A DNA stretch of 32,535 nucleotides from Bacteroidales bacterium (GCA_017480525.1 JAFVAM010000083.1:1-32535), one strand, 5' to 3'. Numbered from the stretch's first letter, positions 8,509 to 16,220 are shown. The notes: generated from the sequence alone by a model not told the origin. Translations and numbers: made by a program.

Positions 8509-8552
8509 ATGGTTGTTCAAGCCTTTGAGAGGCAGGGTATTGTGTTTCGCAA

Positions 8553-8584
8553 TTTGCCTTTTTGGAGAAAAAGTGCTATCTTTG
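8553..8584 (+). promoter_or_regulatory. Promoter of manC
   Basis: TTTG at 8553-8556, a 20-base spacer and TATCTTTG at 8577-8584 match the Bacteroidota housekeeping consensus exactly. The predicted start of transcription falls about 20 bases before the ATG at 8610. AAAGG at 8596-8600 can serve as a ribosome-binding site. Confidence 0.8.
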
Positions 8585-8609
8585 CAAAAAATTATAAAGG
8601 AATAGAATT

Positions 8610-9644
8610 ATGGAAAATCATATCGTCATCATGGCCGGCGGCATCGGGAGCCGCTTCTGGCCGTTGAGTACCCCGGAGTTCCCCAAGCAGTTCATCGACA
8701 TCCTCGGCTGCGGTCGCACCCTGATCCAGCTCACCGTCGACCGCTTTGAGGGTCTCTGCCCGAAGGAGAACTTCTGGGTGGTGACGAACAGGTCGTATGT
8801 CGACATCGTCAGGCAGCAGTTGCCCACAGTCCCGGAAAATCATATCCTGGCGGAACCGGCGGCGCGCAACACTGCCCCATGCATTGCCTGGGCCTGCTGG
8901 CGCATCAGGCAGGAGGTGGGCGATGCCAATGTTGTCGTCACGCCCGCCGATGCTGTCGTGATGAACCCTGTGGAGTTCCGGCGCGTCATTGCCAATACCT
9001 TGGCTTTCACCGAGAAAAGCGATGCCATCGTGACCATCGGCATCCGCCCCTCGCGTCCCGAGACAGGCTACGGCTATGTCGAGAGCGGCGCCCCGAGCGC
9101 GGAGGGTGGAGAGATTGTGGCCGTCAAGGCCTTCAAGGAGAAGCCTTCGCGCGACGTGGCCGAGCGCTACCTCGCCGCTGGCAACTACCTGTGGAATGCC
9201 GGCATCTTCGTCTGGAACGTGCGCACCATCACCGAAGCCTTGCGGTGCTACAAGCCCAATATCGCTGCCGACATGGACCGCATGAGGAGCGATGCCGATG
9301 TGCAGGAGGTCTTCCCGCAGTGCGAGAAAATCAGTATCGACTATGCCGTCATGGAGCCTGCCGCCGCCGACGGCAAGGTGTACACGCACCCGGCGGACTT
9401 CGGCTGGAGCGACCTGGGCAACTGGGCGTCGCTGCACGAAAAACTTGATCGCGACGCCGCAGGCAACGCTGCCGTGGGACCTGTGCGGCTCTACGAATGC
9501 CGTGACTGCGTCGTCCATGTCGAGGAGGCCGACAAGGTTGTTCTCCAGGGTCTGGAGGGTTTCATCGTGTCGCAGAAAGGTGGGCGGCTGCTGGTGTGCC
9601 GTCGCAGTGAGGAACAGCGTATCAAGGAGTTCTCACAGGAGTGA
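8610..9644 (+). CDS. manC: Mannose-1-phosphate guanylyltransferase
   Basis: The 344-residue protein makes GDP-mannose from mannose-1-phosphate and GTP, a cytosolic precursor for fucose, mannose and surface glycans. The nucleotidyltransferase signature GGIGSRFWPLS (10-20) is followed by FPKQF (24-28), with the catalytic-type lysine K26. Further family motifs are EPAARNTAPC, TPADAVV, ETGYGYVE, FKEKP and GNYLWNAGIFVW. Its length equals the single-domain form; the C-terminal phosphomannose isomerase domain of the bifunctional enzymes is missing. It has its own strong promoter and is followed by a hairpin, so it seems monocistronic. Other nucleotide-sugar genes are not adjacent; the sugar transferase at 26860-28362 is the nearest surface-glycan gene. 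Confidence 0.93.
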   Translation: MENHIVIMAGGIGSRFWPLSTPEFPKQFIDILGCGRTLIQLTVDRFEGLCPKENFWVVTNRSYVDIVRQQLPTVPENHILAEPAARNTAPCIAWACWRIRQEVGDANVVVTPADAVVMNPVEFRRVIANTLAFTEKSDAIVTIGIRPSRPETGYGYVESGAPSAEGGEIVAVKAFKEKPSRDVAERYLAAGNYLWNAGIFVWNVRTITEALRCYKPNIAADMDRMRSDADVQEVFPQCEKISIDYAVMEPAAADGKVYTHPADFGWSDLGNWASLHEKLDRDAAGNAAVGPVRLYECRDCVVHVEEADKVVLQGLEGFIVSQKGGRLLVCRRSEEQRIKEFSQE

Positions 9645-9647
9645 CCG

Positions 9648-9673
9648 GCGGAGAGTGTTTCCCCACTCTCCGC
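9648..9673. terminator. Hairpin between convergent manC and the small membrane-protein gene
   Basis: GCGGAGAGTG (9648-9657) and CACTCTCCGC (9664-9673) form a perfect 10-bp stem with a 6-base loop, starting 4 bases after the manC stop. A T-run appears only about 12 bases beyond the stem. The hairpin may stop transcription from both sides. Confidence 0.55.
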
Positions 9674-9680
9674 TCGCTGC

Positions 9681-9854
9681 TCAGCGTTTTTTCTTGCAGG
9701 TGCAGTGCGCGCAGCGGCCCGTTCGCGGGTCCGCATTGGTGCAGGGCCGACGGAACTCCTCCTCTTTTTTGAGGAGCATCTTCAGCCCCAGCACACCCAT
9801 CATCAGTGCGAAAGCGCCTATGGCTATGGCCAGTACAATCAGTATTGTCTTCAT
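9681..9854 (-). CDS. Small Cys-rich single-pass membrane protein, 57 aa
   Basis: A 57-residue reading frame from ATG (9852-9854) to TGA (9681-9683). Residues 4-28 form one hydrophobic segment (ILIVLAIAIGAFALMMG and onward). A basic-acidic patch follows (LLKKEEEFRRP), then a tail with four cysteines: C38, C48, C51, C53, in the pattern C-x9-C-x2-C-x-C, ending in KKKR. The cysteines could bind zinc or another metal, or form disulfides; that is inference. I do not recognise a named family. Support for it being a gene comes from a good -7 box (TATCTTTG) 24 bases upstream, clear membrane-protein composition, and placement facing manC across a hairpin. Longer upstream frames lack this support. Confidence 0.7.
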   Translation of the reverse strand: MKTILIVLAIAIGAFALMMGVLGLKMLLKKEEEFRRPCTNADPRTGRCAHCTCKKKR

Positions 9855-9877
9855 TTTTTCTGTCTTGATTTCCGCTG

Positions 9878-9885
9878 CAAAGATA
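9878..9885 (-). promoter_or_regulatory. -7 element of the small membrane-protein gene
   Basis: The minus strand reads TATCTTTG, identical to the manC -7 box, 24 bases before the ATG. The -33 region (TTTTC) is only a weak match to TTTG. Confidence 0.6.
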
Positions 9886-9917
9886 CGAAATAAATTGAAA
9901 ACCGGAAACTGAAAATC

Positions 9918-9933
9918 GGCTGACGCGTCAGCC
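9918..9933. promoter_or_regulatory. 16-bp perfect palindrome upstream of the small membrane-protein promoter
   Basis: GGCTGACGCGTCAGCC is a perfect 16-bp inverted repeat with no loop. Its centre lies about 45 bases upstream of the -7 box, just beyond the expected -33 region. That geometry suits an operator for a dimeric regulator, but no regulator is encoded nearby and the assignment is inference. Confidence 0.4.
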
Positions 9934-10255
9934 CGCTCCCTGGAGATTGGGGGAGATGTCCGGGAAAAGAGGCAAAGCCTCTCGACCTCCGCAGGCAAAA
10001 TAAACAAGAGTGACACGACCCCGCGAAGCGTGGTGTTCGGGAGTCCGGCGGCAGGCTGTTGGCGACGGTATGATACATCACGCGTGGGAAAGCGCGTTGT
10101 TTCGTCGATGGACAAGAGGAACGAACGCATTGCGGTGGGGCAATGCCTATGTTGCCCGCGCGGCTACGCATACGACCCCGTCAACGACATCGAGCCGATG
10201 TTTTTTTTGCGGTAACGCCGGAACATTATATTTGTCCATAATCATTTTGTACAAT
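9934..10255. other. Unassigned structured intergenic DNA
   Basis: This stretch of about 320 bases lacks a convincing gene. It holds a small hairpin (AGAGGC-AAA-GCCTCT, near 9969-9983), GC-rich segments unlike a typical AT-rich spacer, and a weak zinc-ribbon-like open frame around 10108-10260 (CLCCPRGYAYDP in one frame, CFFCGNAG in another, separated by a run of eight Ts). It could be a decayed small gene or an untranslated RNA. No product is called. Confidence 0.35.
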
Positions 10256-10286
10256 GAAAAAAGAGTACTGATTATCAGTACTCTTT
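10256..10286 (-). terminator. Intrinsic terminator of tRNA-Asn
   Basis: A perfect 12-bp stem (10260-10271 with 10275-10286) with a 3-base loop is followed on the minus strand by a run of Ts. It lies 5 bases past the tRNA 3' end, a textbook rho-independent terminator. Confidence 0.85.
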
Positions 10287-10291
10287 CCGTG

Positions 10292-10365
10292 CTCCCCCTG
10301 AAGGACTTGAACCTTCGACCCCCTGATTAACAGTCAGGTGCTCTAACCAACTGAGCTAAGGAGGA
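10292..10365 (-). tRNA. tRNA-Asn (anticodon GTT)
   Basis: The minus strand folds into a complete cloverleaf. The acceptor stem TCCTCCT pairs with AGGGGGA (one wobble), the D-arm is AGCTCAGTTGGTTAGAGC, the anticodon loop CTGTTAAT has GTT at the complement of 10329-10331, and the T-arm is GAAGG-TTCAAGT-CCTTC. The discriminator base is G. The CCA end is not encoded and must be added by the tRNA nucleotidyltransferase. The gene stands alone with its own promoter and terminator, downstream of nnrD on the same strand. Confidence 0.95.
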
Positions 10366-10387
10366 ATTTCTCTCTCGAAATCGGGTG

Positions 10388-10419
10388 CAAAGATACGCAC
10401 TTTTTTCTTTCTGACCAAA
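10388..10419 (-). promoter_or_regulatory. Promoter of tRNA-Asn
   Basis: On the minus strand TTTG (complement of 10416-10419) is followed after exactly 20 bases by TATCTTTG (complement of 10388-10395). The tRNA 5' end lies 22 bases further on. This is one of the best consensus matches in the window. Confidence 0.8.
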
Positions 10420-10464
10420 TTTTTTTTGAAATATTTTTCTTCTGTCTGTGTAAGTTGTTGGTTT

Positions 10465-11250
10465 TTAAATCTCTATTTGTTTAAGTTTTTCTACCATGTC
10501 GGACGCTATGAGGCTTGATTGTGACTGGCTTTCTGTGCAAAAATCGCCAATTTTGCCATGGATTTGTACCGAAAGATGTACTGAACTATATAAATTATTG
10601 GTTTTCTGTGCGGTGATGCCCAACAAGATGCCTGTGAGTACGTCGCCGCTGCCTGCCGTAGCCATGCCTGCATTTCCTGTATTGTTCTCGACAACAATGC
10701 CTTCAGGAGAACAGATGCGTGTGCGGTGTGCCTTTTGGACAATGATGACGCCATGCTGTTGTGCGATGTCTTCGGCGTGAGCCTCGCCGAAGAGCCTTAG
10801 GTATTCGCCTGCATGGGGCGTCAGCACCGTGGGGAGGCTGCGGTGGCTGGCCGCGTCGAGGATGTCGGGCCGCTGGGCGAGGATGTTCAGTGCGTCGGCG
10901 TCGAGGATGAGGGGGCTGTCCGTCGGCCACGTCAGAAGGGTTCTCCGTAGCGCCTCCTGCGTGGCAATGTCGGTTCCGATGCCGGGACCGATGGCAAGCG
11001 CCGTGTAGCGGTCGAGGTGGGGCGGGGGAGTGGTGAAGATCCGGTCGTCGGGATCGATGCTCACCATGGCCTCCGGGAAGGCTGTCTGCATGGGGTCCAC
11101 GCAGCGCGAGGGCAGGTGGACGCTCATGAGTCCACAGCCGCTCCGCAGGGCGGCTTTTGCGGACAGGATGGCGCAGCCGCAACGGCCATAGGCTCCGGCG
11201 ATGAGCAGCGCGTGGCCGTAGTCGTGTTTCGTGGTATCGGCTTTTCGCAT
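10465..11250 (-). CDS. nnrD: ADP-dependent NAD(P)H-hydrate dehydratase (stand-alone domain)
   Basis: The 261-residue protein belongs to the ribokinase-like NnrD/YjeF-C family, which restores damaged NAD(P)H hydrates to NAD(P)H using ADP. Visible motifs are the opening glycine-rich HALLIAGAYGRCGCAILSAKAALRSG, GPGIG (88-92), LDADALN (116-122), LTPHAGEYLRLFG (143-155) and the catalytic AGSGDVLTG with D203. In many bacteria this domain is fused to the epimerase NnrE; here the protein starts directly at the dehydratase and no NnrE domain is visible in the window. The C-terminus is slightly unusual (QSQSSLIASDMVEKLKQIEI) but preserves the closing helix. The start is ATG at 11248-11250. The gene follows the M16 protease on the same strand, across a terminator. 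Confidence 0.9.
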   Translation of the reverse strand: MRKADTTKHDYGHALLIAGAYGRCGCAILSAKAALRSGCGLMSVHLPSRCVDPMQTAFPEAMVSIDPDDRIFTTPPPHLDRYTALAIGPGIGTDIATQEALRRTLLTWPTDSPLILDADALNILAQRPDILDAASHRSLPTVLTPHAGEYLRLFGEAHAEDIAQQHGVIIVQKAHRTRICSPEGIVVENNTGNAGMATAGSGDVLTGILLGITAQKTNNLYSSVHLSVQIHGKIGDFCTESQSQSSLIASDMVEKLKQIEI

Positions 11251-11293
11251 GGGGATTTCGGGCTTATGGGGTAGATGTTTGTCTTTGCAGAGG

Positions 11294-11333
11294 AAAAAAA
11301 TGAAGGCAGGCGCTTTGGGCGGCAGCCTGCCTT
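11294..11333 (-). terminator. Intrinsic terminator after the M16 protease gene
   Basis: AAGGCAGGC (11303-11311) and GCCTGCCTT (11325-11333) form a perfect 9-bp stem. On the minus strand a run of seven Ts (complement of 11294-11300) follows two bases after the stem. It starts 36 bases past the protease stop and separates it from nnrD. Confidence 0.8.
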
Positions 11334-11368
11334 TCTTGTTCGATTAGGGGTTGTTTCAACCTTTCTTT

Positions 11369-14284
11369 TTATTCGGCGCTGCCCTGGCTGACGTCCTCGG
11401 GACGCAGGGTCACGACGATGTAGTTGTTGAGGTCGATATACTTGTTGGCGAGGGCTTTGATGTCGGCAGTGGTAACGGCTTTGACCATGTTGTCGTAGTC
11501 GGTCACGTTGTGGTCGCGGCTCTCGTTGTACATATAGCTGCCCTGGATTTGACCCATCCAGTAGCCGTTGTTCTGGATGCTCTTGCCATGCTGGACAATC
11601 ATCTGCTCCTTCACCTTGCCGAGGGTCTTCTCGTCGCAGCCTTTCTTCTTGTACTGCTTCAGGATGGCGATGCAGTCCTTCTCGATTTTCTTGGCTTTCT
11701 CGGGGTCGCAGCCGATGTAGAACTGCCAGCTGACGCTGCCGTCGCCCACGTTGGAAATGCCGCAGCTCACCGTGGCGCTGGGACTGTAGGCGTCGCCGTT
11801 CTTCTCGCGGATAATATCGGTGACGGTGATGGACAGGGCCTCGCCAAACTCTGCGATGGCCAGACGTGTCTGCGGGTCAAGCTCCTCGTTGGCCACATTC
11901 ATTTGGCCCGAGATGATGAGCATGCCCTGGCGCTCGATACCCTTCACGGCTTCGGCGTGCACGATGCCCTTGGCGAACTTCGGGCTGCGGTCGATGGCGT
12001 AGTTGGGCGTGATGGCCTGGAGGGTGGGCAGGTGGTTGAGGTACTTGGCAATCATGGCGATGTTGCTGTCGCTCACATTGCCAACGAAGAAGAAGGTCTG
12101 GTTGTTGGCAAAAGCGAAACGCTCCTTGTAGATTTCATACATACGGTCGAGGTTGAGGCTGCGCACCTTCTCCTCGGAGGGGAAAATCACGCGGCGCTTG
12201 TCGTTGGGGTAGGCCGTGCGGTAGTACTTTTCGATGAAGGCCACCTGGGGATTTTCGAGGATGTACTTGATTTGCTGAACGGTGTTTTCAATCTCGCGCT
12301 CGTAGGCATCCTGGTCTTTGCGGGGGGCGGTGTAGTAGAGGTTGATGAGCTGGAGGGTGGTTTCGAGGTCCTTGGGCGAGCAGCTGCCGCTGAAGCCCTG
12401 GGTTGTGCCGCTGATGTAGGGGCTGATGCTGAGGTTCATGCCTTTGAGCTTCTTGCTGAGCTGCGAGGAGCTGAAGTCGGCGATACCGCCGGCATCGATG
12501 AAGCTGTCGGCATTCTCGGCCTGGTAGCTGTCGGCGTCGCCATAGAGAGAGGTGCCGCCCATGGAGAACGAGCTGATTTGAATTTCGTCGGCCTTGAGTT
12601 CGGTCTTCTTCACGACAAAGCGCACACCGTTGGGCAGCGTGTACTCGGTGTAGCCGAGGGTGCTGTTGCTGGCGGTCTGGATGGGGGTGACGTCGGCCAC
12701 CTCTTCGTCGAACAGGGGCTGGGCGTTGAAGTTGTCAACCCATGGCTCGGTGGTGAGGCTCTTGCACTTGTTGATGAGGGCGATGGCTTCCTGCTCGGAA
12801 GGCACCTTGACGCCGTCCTTTTCAGGGGCGGTGAGGTAGAAAATCATGTTCTCGTCGGTAATCCAGGTCTTGACAATCTGGTTGCACTCGTCGAGGGTGA
12901 TCTCGGGGATGAACTCCTTGGCGTAGCGGTATTCCTGACGGATGCCGGGGCAGGGGCTGTTCTCCAGGTAGTGGTCGGTGTATTCGTCGGCCAGGCTGTT
13001 GGTCTGGGTCTTGTTCTCTTCTTTGGCCAGCTTGGTGTAGGTGCTGAGGAGGTCCTCTTTCTGGCGCTCCAGTTCGGCCTCGAGGAAGCCGTGCTCGTCA
13101 ATCTGCTTCATCATTTTGAGCAGCATCTCGGCGGTCTCCTCCACGCGGCCCTCCTTGGGGGCGGAGCCAAGGGCGAAGACGTCGATTTCGCGGCCGATGA
13201 AATCGGAGTAGCCGCCGCCGGCATACATCATGGGAGCGGTGGGTTTCTCGCAGACTTCGCTGAAGCGCTCGTTGATCATCATGCTGATAAGGTTGCGCAC
13301 CAGCATGGCACGGTAGTCGCCGATGGTGCCTTTGTGAGCCTTCTGGTGTTTCCAGTAGAACGTCAGGTTGGTGCTGGTGGCCTCTTTGTCCTGGGCGATG
13401 CAGATGAGGGGCTCCACGTTGTTGGGGATTTCATAGCTCTGGCGAACCTTGGGGCTGCCCTGGCCGAGATATTTGTGCTTGTCGGCGCTGAAGGTGTCCT
13501 TGATTTTCTGCTCCATGGCCTTGGCTCCCTTCTTGCCGGCATAGGTGTAGTTGTCCATGTCGCCGACGATGACGATGGCCTGCAGGTCGGGACGGTACCA
13601 GTCGTTGAAGAAGTCCACGATGCTCTGGCGCTTGAAGTTCATGATGACCTCCTCTTTGCCGATGGGCAGGCGCTCGGCGTAGAGCGACCCCTTGAGCATG
13701 ATGGGCCAGGTCTTCTGGCGTAGACGGTCGCCGTGGCCCACGCCACCGCGCCACTCTTCGTGGATGACGCCGCGCTCTTCCTCGATCTCCTTCTCGTCGA
13801 AGAGGATGTTGCCGGCCCAGCCGTCGAGAATCTCGATGCCCATCTTCACCATCTCGTCGTCGTTGGCGGGCATGTTGACATAGTAGACCGTCTGGTCGAA
13901 GCTCGTGTAGGCGTTGATGTCGCGTCCGAACTCCACGCCGTGCTGCTGCAGCTTGTCAATCATCGTGTTGTGGGGATAGCCCTTGATGCCGTTGAAAGCC
14001 ATGTGCTCGCAGAAGTGGGCCAGGCCGCGCTGGTCCTCGCGCTCCATGATGGAACCCGCGTTGCTCACCAGGCGGAACTGGATCATGTTCTCGGGTTTCT
14101 TGTTGTTGCGGATGTAATAGGTGAATCCGTTGTCCAGCTTGCCGTAGACAATCTTCTTGTCCAGCGGCACGGCGGCGTTGACGTCGCTCTTCTTCTCCTT
14201 TGCGGCTCCCATGCCGGGCAGCTGGGCGAAGGAGGCGCTGCCCATCAGGGTGGTCAGCAGCAGAATCCAAAATGTTTTCTTCAT
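11369..14284 (-). CDS. M16 family zinc metalloprotease (pitrilysin/insulinase type), 971 aa
   Basis: An exported, large two-halved M16 peptidase. A signal peptide ends in GSASFA near residue 20. The inverted zinc motif HFCEH is at 90-94 and the third ligand is a glutamate in EEERGVIHEE near 168-171, about 76 residues later as the family requires. The N-terminal half (about 40-500) is the catalytic pair of M16 subdomains. The second half begins near TEYTLPNGVRFVVKK and lacks HxxEH, as expected for the inactive clamp half. It probably degrades peptides in the periplasm. Start: the frame opens 20 codons earlier, but that stretch is lysine and asparagine rich leader; ATG at 14282-14284 directly precedes the signal peptide. 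A terminator follows the stop. Confidence 0.93.
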   Translation of the reverse strand: MKKTFWILLLTTLMGSASFAQLPGMGAAKEKKSDVNAAVPLDKKIVYGKLDNGFTYYIRNNKKPENMIQFRLVSNAGSIMEREDQRGLAHFCEHMAFNGIKGYPHNTMIDKLQQHGVEFGRDINAYTSFDQTVYYVNMPANDDEMVKMGIEILDGWAGNILFDEKEIEEERGVIHEEWRGGVGHGDRLRQKTWPIMLKGSLYAERLPIGKEEVIMNFKRQSIVDFFNDWYRPDLQAIVIVGDMDNYTYAGKKGAKAMEQKIKDTFSADKHKYLGQGSPKVRQSYEIPNNVEPLICIAQDKEATSTNLTFYWKHQKAHKGTIGDYRAMLVRNLISMMINERFSEVCEKPTAPMMYAGGGYSDFIGREIDVFALGSAPKEGRVEETAEMLLKMMKQIDEHGFLEAELERQKEDLLSTYTKLAKEENKTQTNSLADEYTDHYLENSPCPGIRQEYRYAKEFIPEITLDECNQIVKTWITDENMIFYLTAPEKDGVKVPSEQEAIALINKCKSLTTEPWVDNFNAQPLFDEEVADVTPIQTASNSTLGYTEYTLPNGVRFVVKKTELKADEIQISSFSMGGTSLYGDADSYQAENADSFIDAGGIADFSSSQLSKKLKGMNLSISPYISGTTQGFSGSCSPKDLETTLQLINLYYTAPRKDQDAYEREIENTVQQIKYILENPQVAFIEKYYRTAYPNDKRRVIFPSEEKVRSLNLDRMYEIYKERFAFANNQTFFFVGNVSDSNIAMIAKYLNHLPTLQAITPNYAIDRSPKFAKGIVHAEAVKGIERQGMLIISGQMNVANEELDPQTRLAIAEFGEALSITVTDIIREKNGDAYSPSATVSCGISNVGDGSVSWQFYIGCDPEKAKKIEKDCIAILKQYKKKGCDEKTLGKVKEQMIVQHGKSIQNNGYWMGQIQGSYMYNESRDHNVTDYDNMVKAVTTADIKALANKYIDLNNYIVVTLRPEDVSQGSAE

Positions 14285-14396
14285 GATTGTGTTGTTTTGT
14301 TTGTTTTTGTTTATTTTTGTTTTTTGTTTCGTTTTCCTTCTCAAAAGACGAGTATCACCCCCGAAATCTTACAATATTTTATAAAAAAATTGTGTG

Positions 14397-14404
14397 CAAA
14401 TTTA
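14397..14404 (-). promoter_or_regulatory. Candidate -7 element for the M16 protease
   Basis: The minus strand reads TAAATTTG, matching TAnnTTTG, inside the AT-rich 174-base gap between cdaA and the protease. It lies 112 bases before the protease ATG. The -33 TTTG is not evident. Confidence 0.45.
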
Positions 14405-14458
14405 CAAATAAAAATGCACATGGCTGCGATTATTTTTCAACTTGCTGACTGTTAGTTG

Positions 14459-15253
14459 TTAACAGTTGTATCTCTCCAGTGCCTGACGCAGCTCCACAGG
14501 GCTGATGCCATGGTGAATTTCTCCTCCGAGTGCATAGCTGATGGCCCCGGTTTCCTCGCTGACGATGACACTCAACACGTCCAGCTGCTCCGTCACCCCG
14601 ATGGCGCTCCTGTGGCGCAGCCCCAGGTTGGGGTCGATGTCTATCCGTGAGGTCACCGGCAGGATGCACCGCGCTGCCAGTATCTGGTTGCCGTGGGCTA
14701 TCACTGCGCCGTCGTGCAGCGGGGAGTTCTTGAAAAACAACGCCTCTATCAAGGCCGACGACGCCACGGCGCCGATGCGCTCGCCCGTGTCGATGAGTTC
14801 CTCCACCTCGTTTTCGCGCTTGAACACGATGAGGGCGCCCGTCTTCGACTGCGACATGTGCATGCAGGCGTTGATATAGGCTTCGTAGTTCACCGAAGGC
14901 TTGTTCTGCATGTTGTGGCGCCAGAATTTCAGCCGCTGCAGCCACGACTGGTCCAACTGTGTCTTCGTGCCGAGGAAGAGCAGGAAGCGGCGTATCTCCG
15001 GCTGGAAGATGACGATGAGCGCGATGATGCCCACGCTGGCGATGGAACTCAGGATGGCCCCCAGCAGCCTCATGCCCAGCAGGTCCGTGGCACGCCAGGC
15101 CACCAGCAGGATAATCAGCGCCCAGAAGAAGAGCATGGCGTTGGTGCCTTTCACCATGCGGTAGATGTAGTAGACCAGCAGTGCCACCAGCACGATGTCG
15201 ATGATGTCGATGAGGTGGATTTGAGGAAGTCCTAATATGGCGTTCGGGAACAT
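14459..15253 (-). CDS. cdaA: Diadenylate cyclase CdaA (c-di-AMP synthase)
   Basis: The 264-residue membrane enzyme condenses two ATP into the second messenger c-di-AMP. Three hydrophobic segments lie at about 15-35, 40-56 and 65-86, followed by the DAC domain. The two catalytic signatures are intact: LHDGAVI with DGA at 181-183 and GLRHRSAIG with RHR at 213-215. Length and topology match CdaA rather than DisA or CdaS. It lies 39 bases downstream of folP on the same strand, so the two probably form one transcript. In Firmicutes cdaA neighbours cdaR and glmM, neither of which is seen here. The protease downstream is 174 bases away and likely has its own promoter. Confidence 0.95.
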   Translation of the reverse strand: MFPNAILGLPQIHLIDIIDIVLVALLVYYIYRMVKGTNAMLFFWALIILLVAWRATDLLGMRLLGAILSSIASVGIIALIVIFQPEIRRFLLFLGTKTQLDQSWLQRLKFWRHNMQNKPSVNYEAYINACMHMSQSKTGALIVFKRENEVEELIDTGERIGAVASSALIEALFFKNSPLHDGAVIAHGNQILAARCILPVTSRIDIDPNLGLRHRSAIGVTEQLDVLSVIVSEETGAISYALGGEIHHGISPVELRQALERYNC

Positions 15254-15292
15254 TTTCTTTGGTTTTTGATTTCTGGATTTTGGGGTGAGGGA

Positions 15293-16132
15293 TTAGAAGA
15301 AGAGCCTGACGGTCTCCACGGCGGGACGCACGTCGTGCACCCGCAGCAGGCGGCTGCCCTTCTCCAGGGCTATGGCGTCGAGGGCTATGGTGCCTGCCAG
15401 TGCCTCGTCGGGTGTGGCTCCCAGGCGTTTGTATATCATGCTCTTGCGGCTCAAGGCCGTCAGCAGCGGCTCGCGGAAGAGGCTCGTCAGCTCGTCGAGG
15501 CGTTCCAGCAGCTCGTAGTTCTCCTCCACCGTCTTGGCGAAGCCGAATCCCGGGTCGATCCACACGTCGTTCACGCCCAGTCGGTACAGCCTGTCGAGGC
15601 GTTCGGAGAAGAATCGCGTCAGGTCGTCCACAATGTCGTCGTAGCCTGTCATCTGCTGCATCTCGCCCGGCAGCCCGCGGTTGTGCATCAGGATGTAGGG
15701 CACCTGCAGCTCCGCCACCGTGGCGAACATCCGCTCGTCGAACAGCCCGCCGCTGATGTCGTTCACAATGTCCGCCCCGGCCTCCACGGCCTTTCGGGCG
15801 GGCAGACTGTAGCAGGTGTCCACCGAGAGGATGGCCTCAGGCAGTGTGCTGCGCACCAGCCTCACGGCGTGTTCCAGCCGCTGTGCCTCCTCCTCCGGGG
15901 GCAGCAGCATGGCTCCCGGACGCGACGACACCACGCCCACGTCCACAATGTCGGCCCCTTCGGCCGCCAGCTTCTCTGCGTGGGCCGCTACGGCCTCGTC
16001 TTCCACATGGCGTCCCCCGTCGTAGAACGAGTCCGCCGTAACGTTCAGGATGCCCATCACGGCCGGCCGCTCGAAAGTGACCAGTTTCCCGCGCACGGTG
16101 ATGCTGAAGGGCTTGAATCTGTCTTTGATCAT
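15293..16132 (-). CDS. folP: Dihydropteroate synthase
   Basis: The 279-residue TIM-barrel enzyme couples p-aminobenzoate to dihydropterin pyrophosphate in folate synthesis and is the sulfonamide target. Signature 1, MGILNVTADSFYDGGR (26-41), is complete. The second loop reads DVGVVSSRPGA, a variant of the usual GxESTRPG in which the glutamate is replaced. VNDISGG, DPGFGFAKT and the LSRKS loop follow. The variant second loop may be normal for Bacteroidales; I would not read resistance from it. It is the first gene of a probable folP-cdaA transcript and is divergent from the DUF1599 gene across 367 bases that hold repeat copy B. Confidence 0.95.
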   Translation of the reverse strand: MIKDRFKPFSITVRGKLVTFERPAVMGILNVTADSFYDGGRHVEDEAVAAHAEKLAAEGADIVDVGVVSSRPGAMLLPPEEEAQRLEHAVRLVRSTLPEAILSVDTCYSLPARKAVEAGADIVNDISGGLFDERMFATVAELQVPYILMHNRGLPGEMQQMTGYDDIVDDLTRFFSERLDRLYRLGVNDVWIDPGFGFAKTVEENYELLERLDELTSLFREPLLTALSRKSMIYKRLGATPDEALAGTIALDAIALEKGSRLLRVHDVRPAVETVRLFF

Positions 16133-16197
16133 AAAGTCTTTTCAATAGTTTGTTTTGCCAAAGGTCTTAACGCATTCGCGCCTTTTTTATTGTGCGC

Positions 16198-16220
16198 CAC
16201 ACGGCAAAAAGTGCCGTGTG
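16198..16220. other. 9-bp hairpin in the folP/DUF1599 intergenic region
   Basis: CACACGGCA (16198-16206) and TGCCGTGTG (16212-16220) pair perfectly around the 5-base loop AAAAG. It lies about 66 bases upstream of the folP ATG. It could be part of the folP leader RNA or a protein site; neither is shown by the sequence. No convincing promoter for either divergent gene is visible in 16133-16499. Confidence 0.4.

Noticed and set aside
10227-10234. A plus-strand TATATTTG box near the tRNA gene
   Set aside because: It faces the antisense strand of the tRNA, the -33 spacing is 17 rather than 19-21, and no plus-strand gene follows.
11351-13723. A 790-codon plus-strand open frame opposite the M16 protease
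   Set aside because: It is antisense to a protein with complete zinc motifs, has a Val/Leu/Gly/His-heavy composition typical of reverse-frame shadows, and has no motif or ribosome-binding site.
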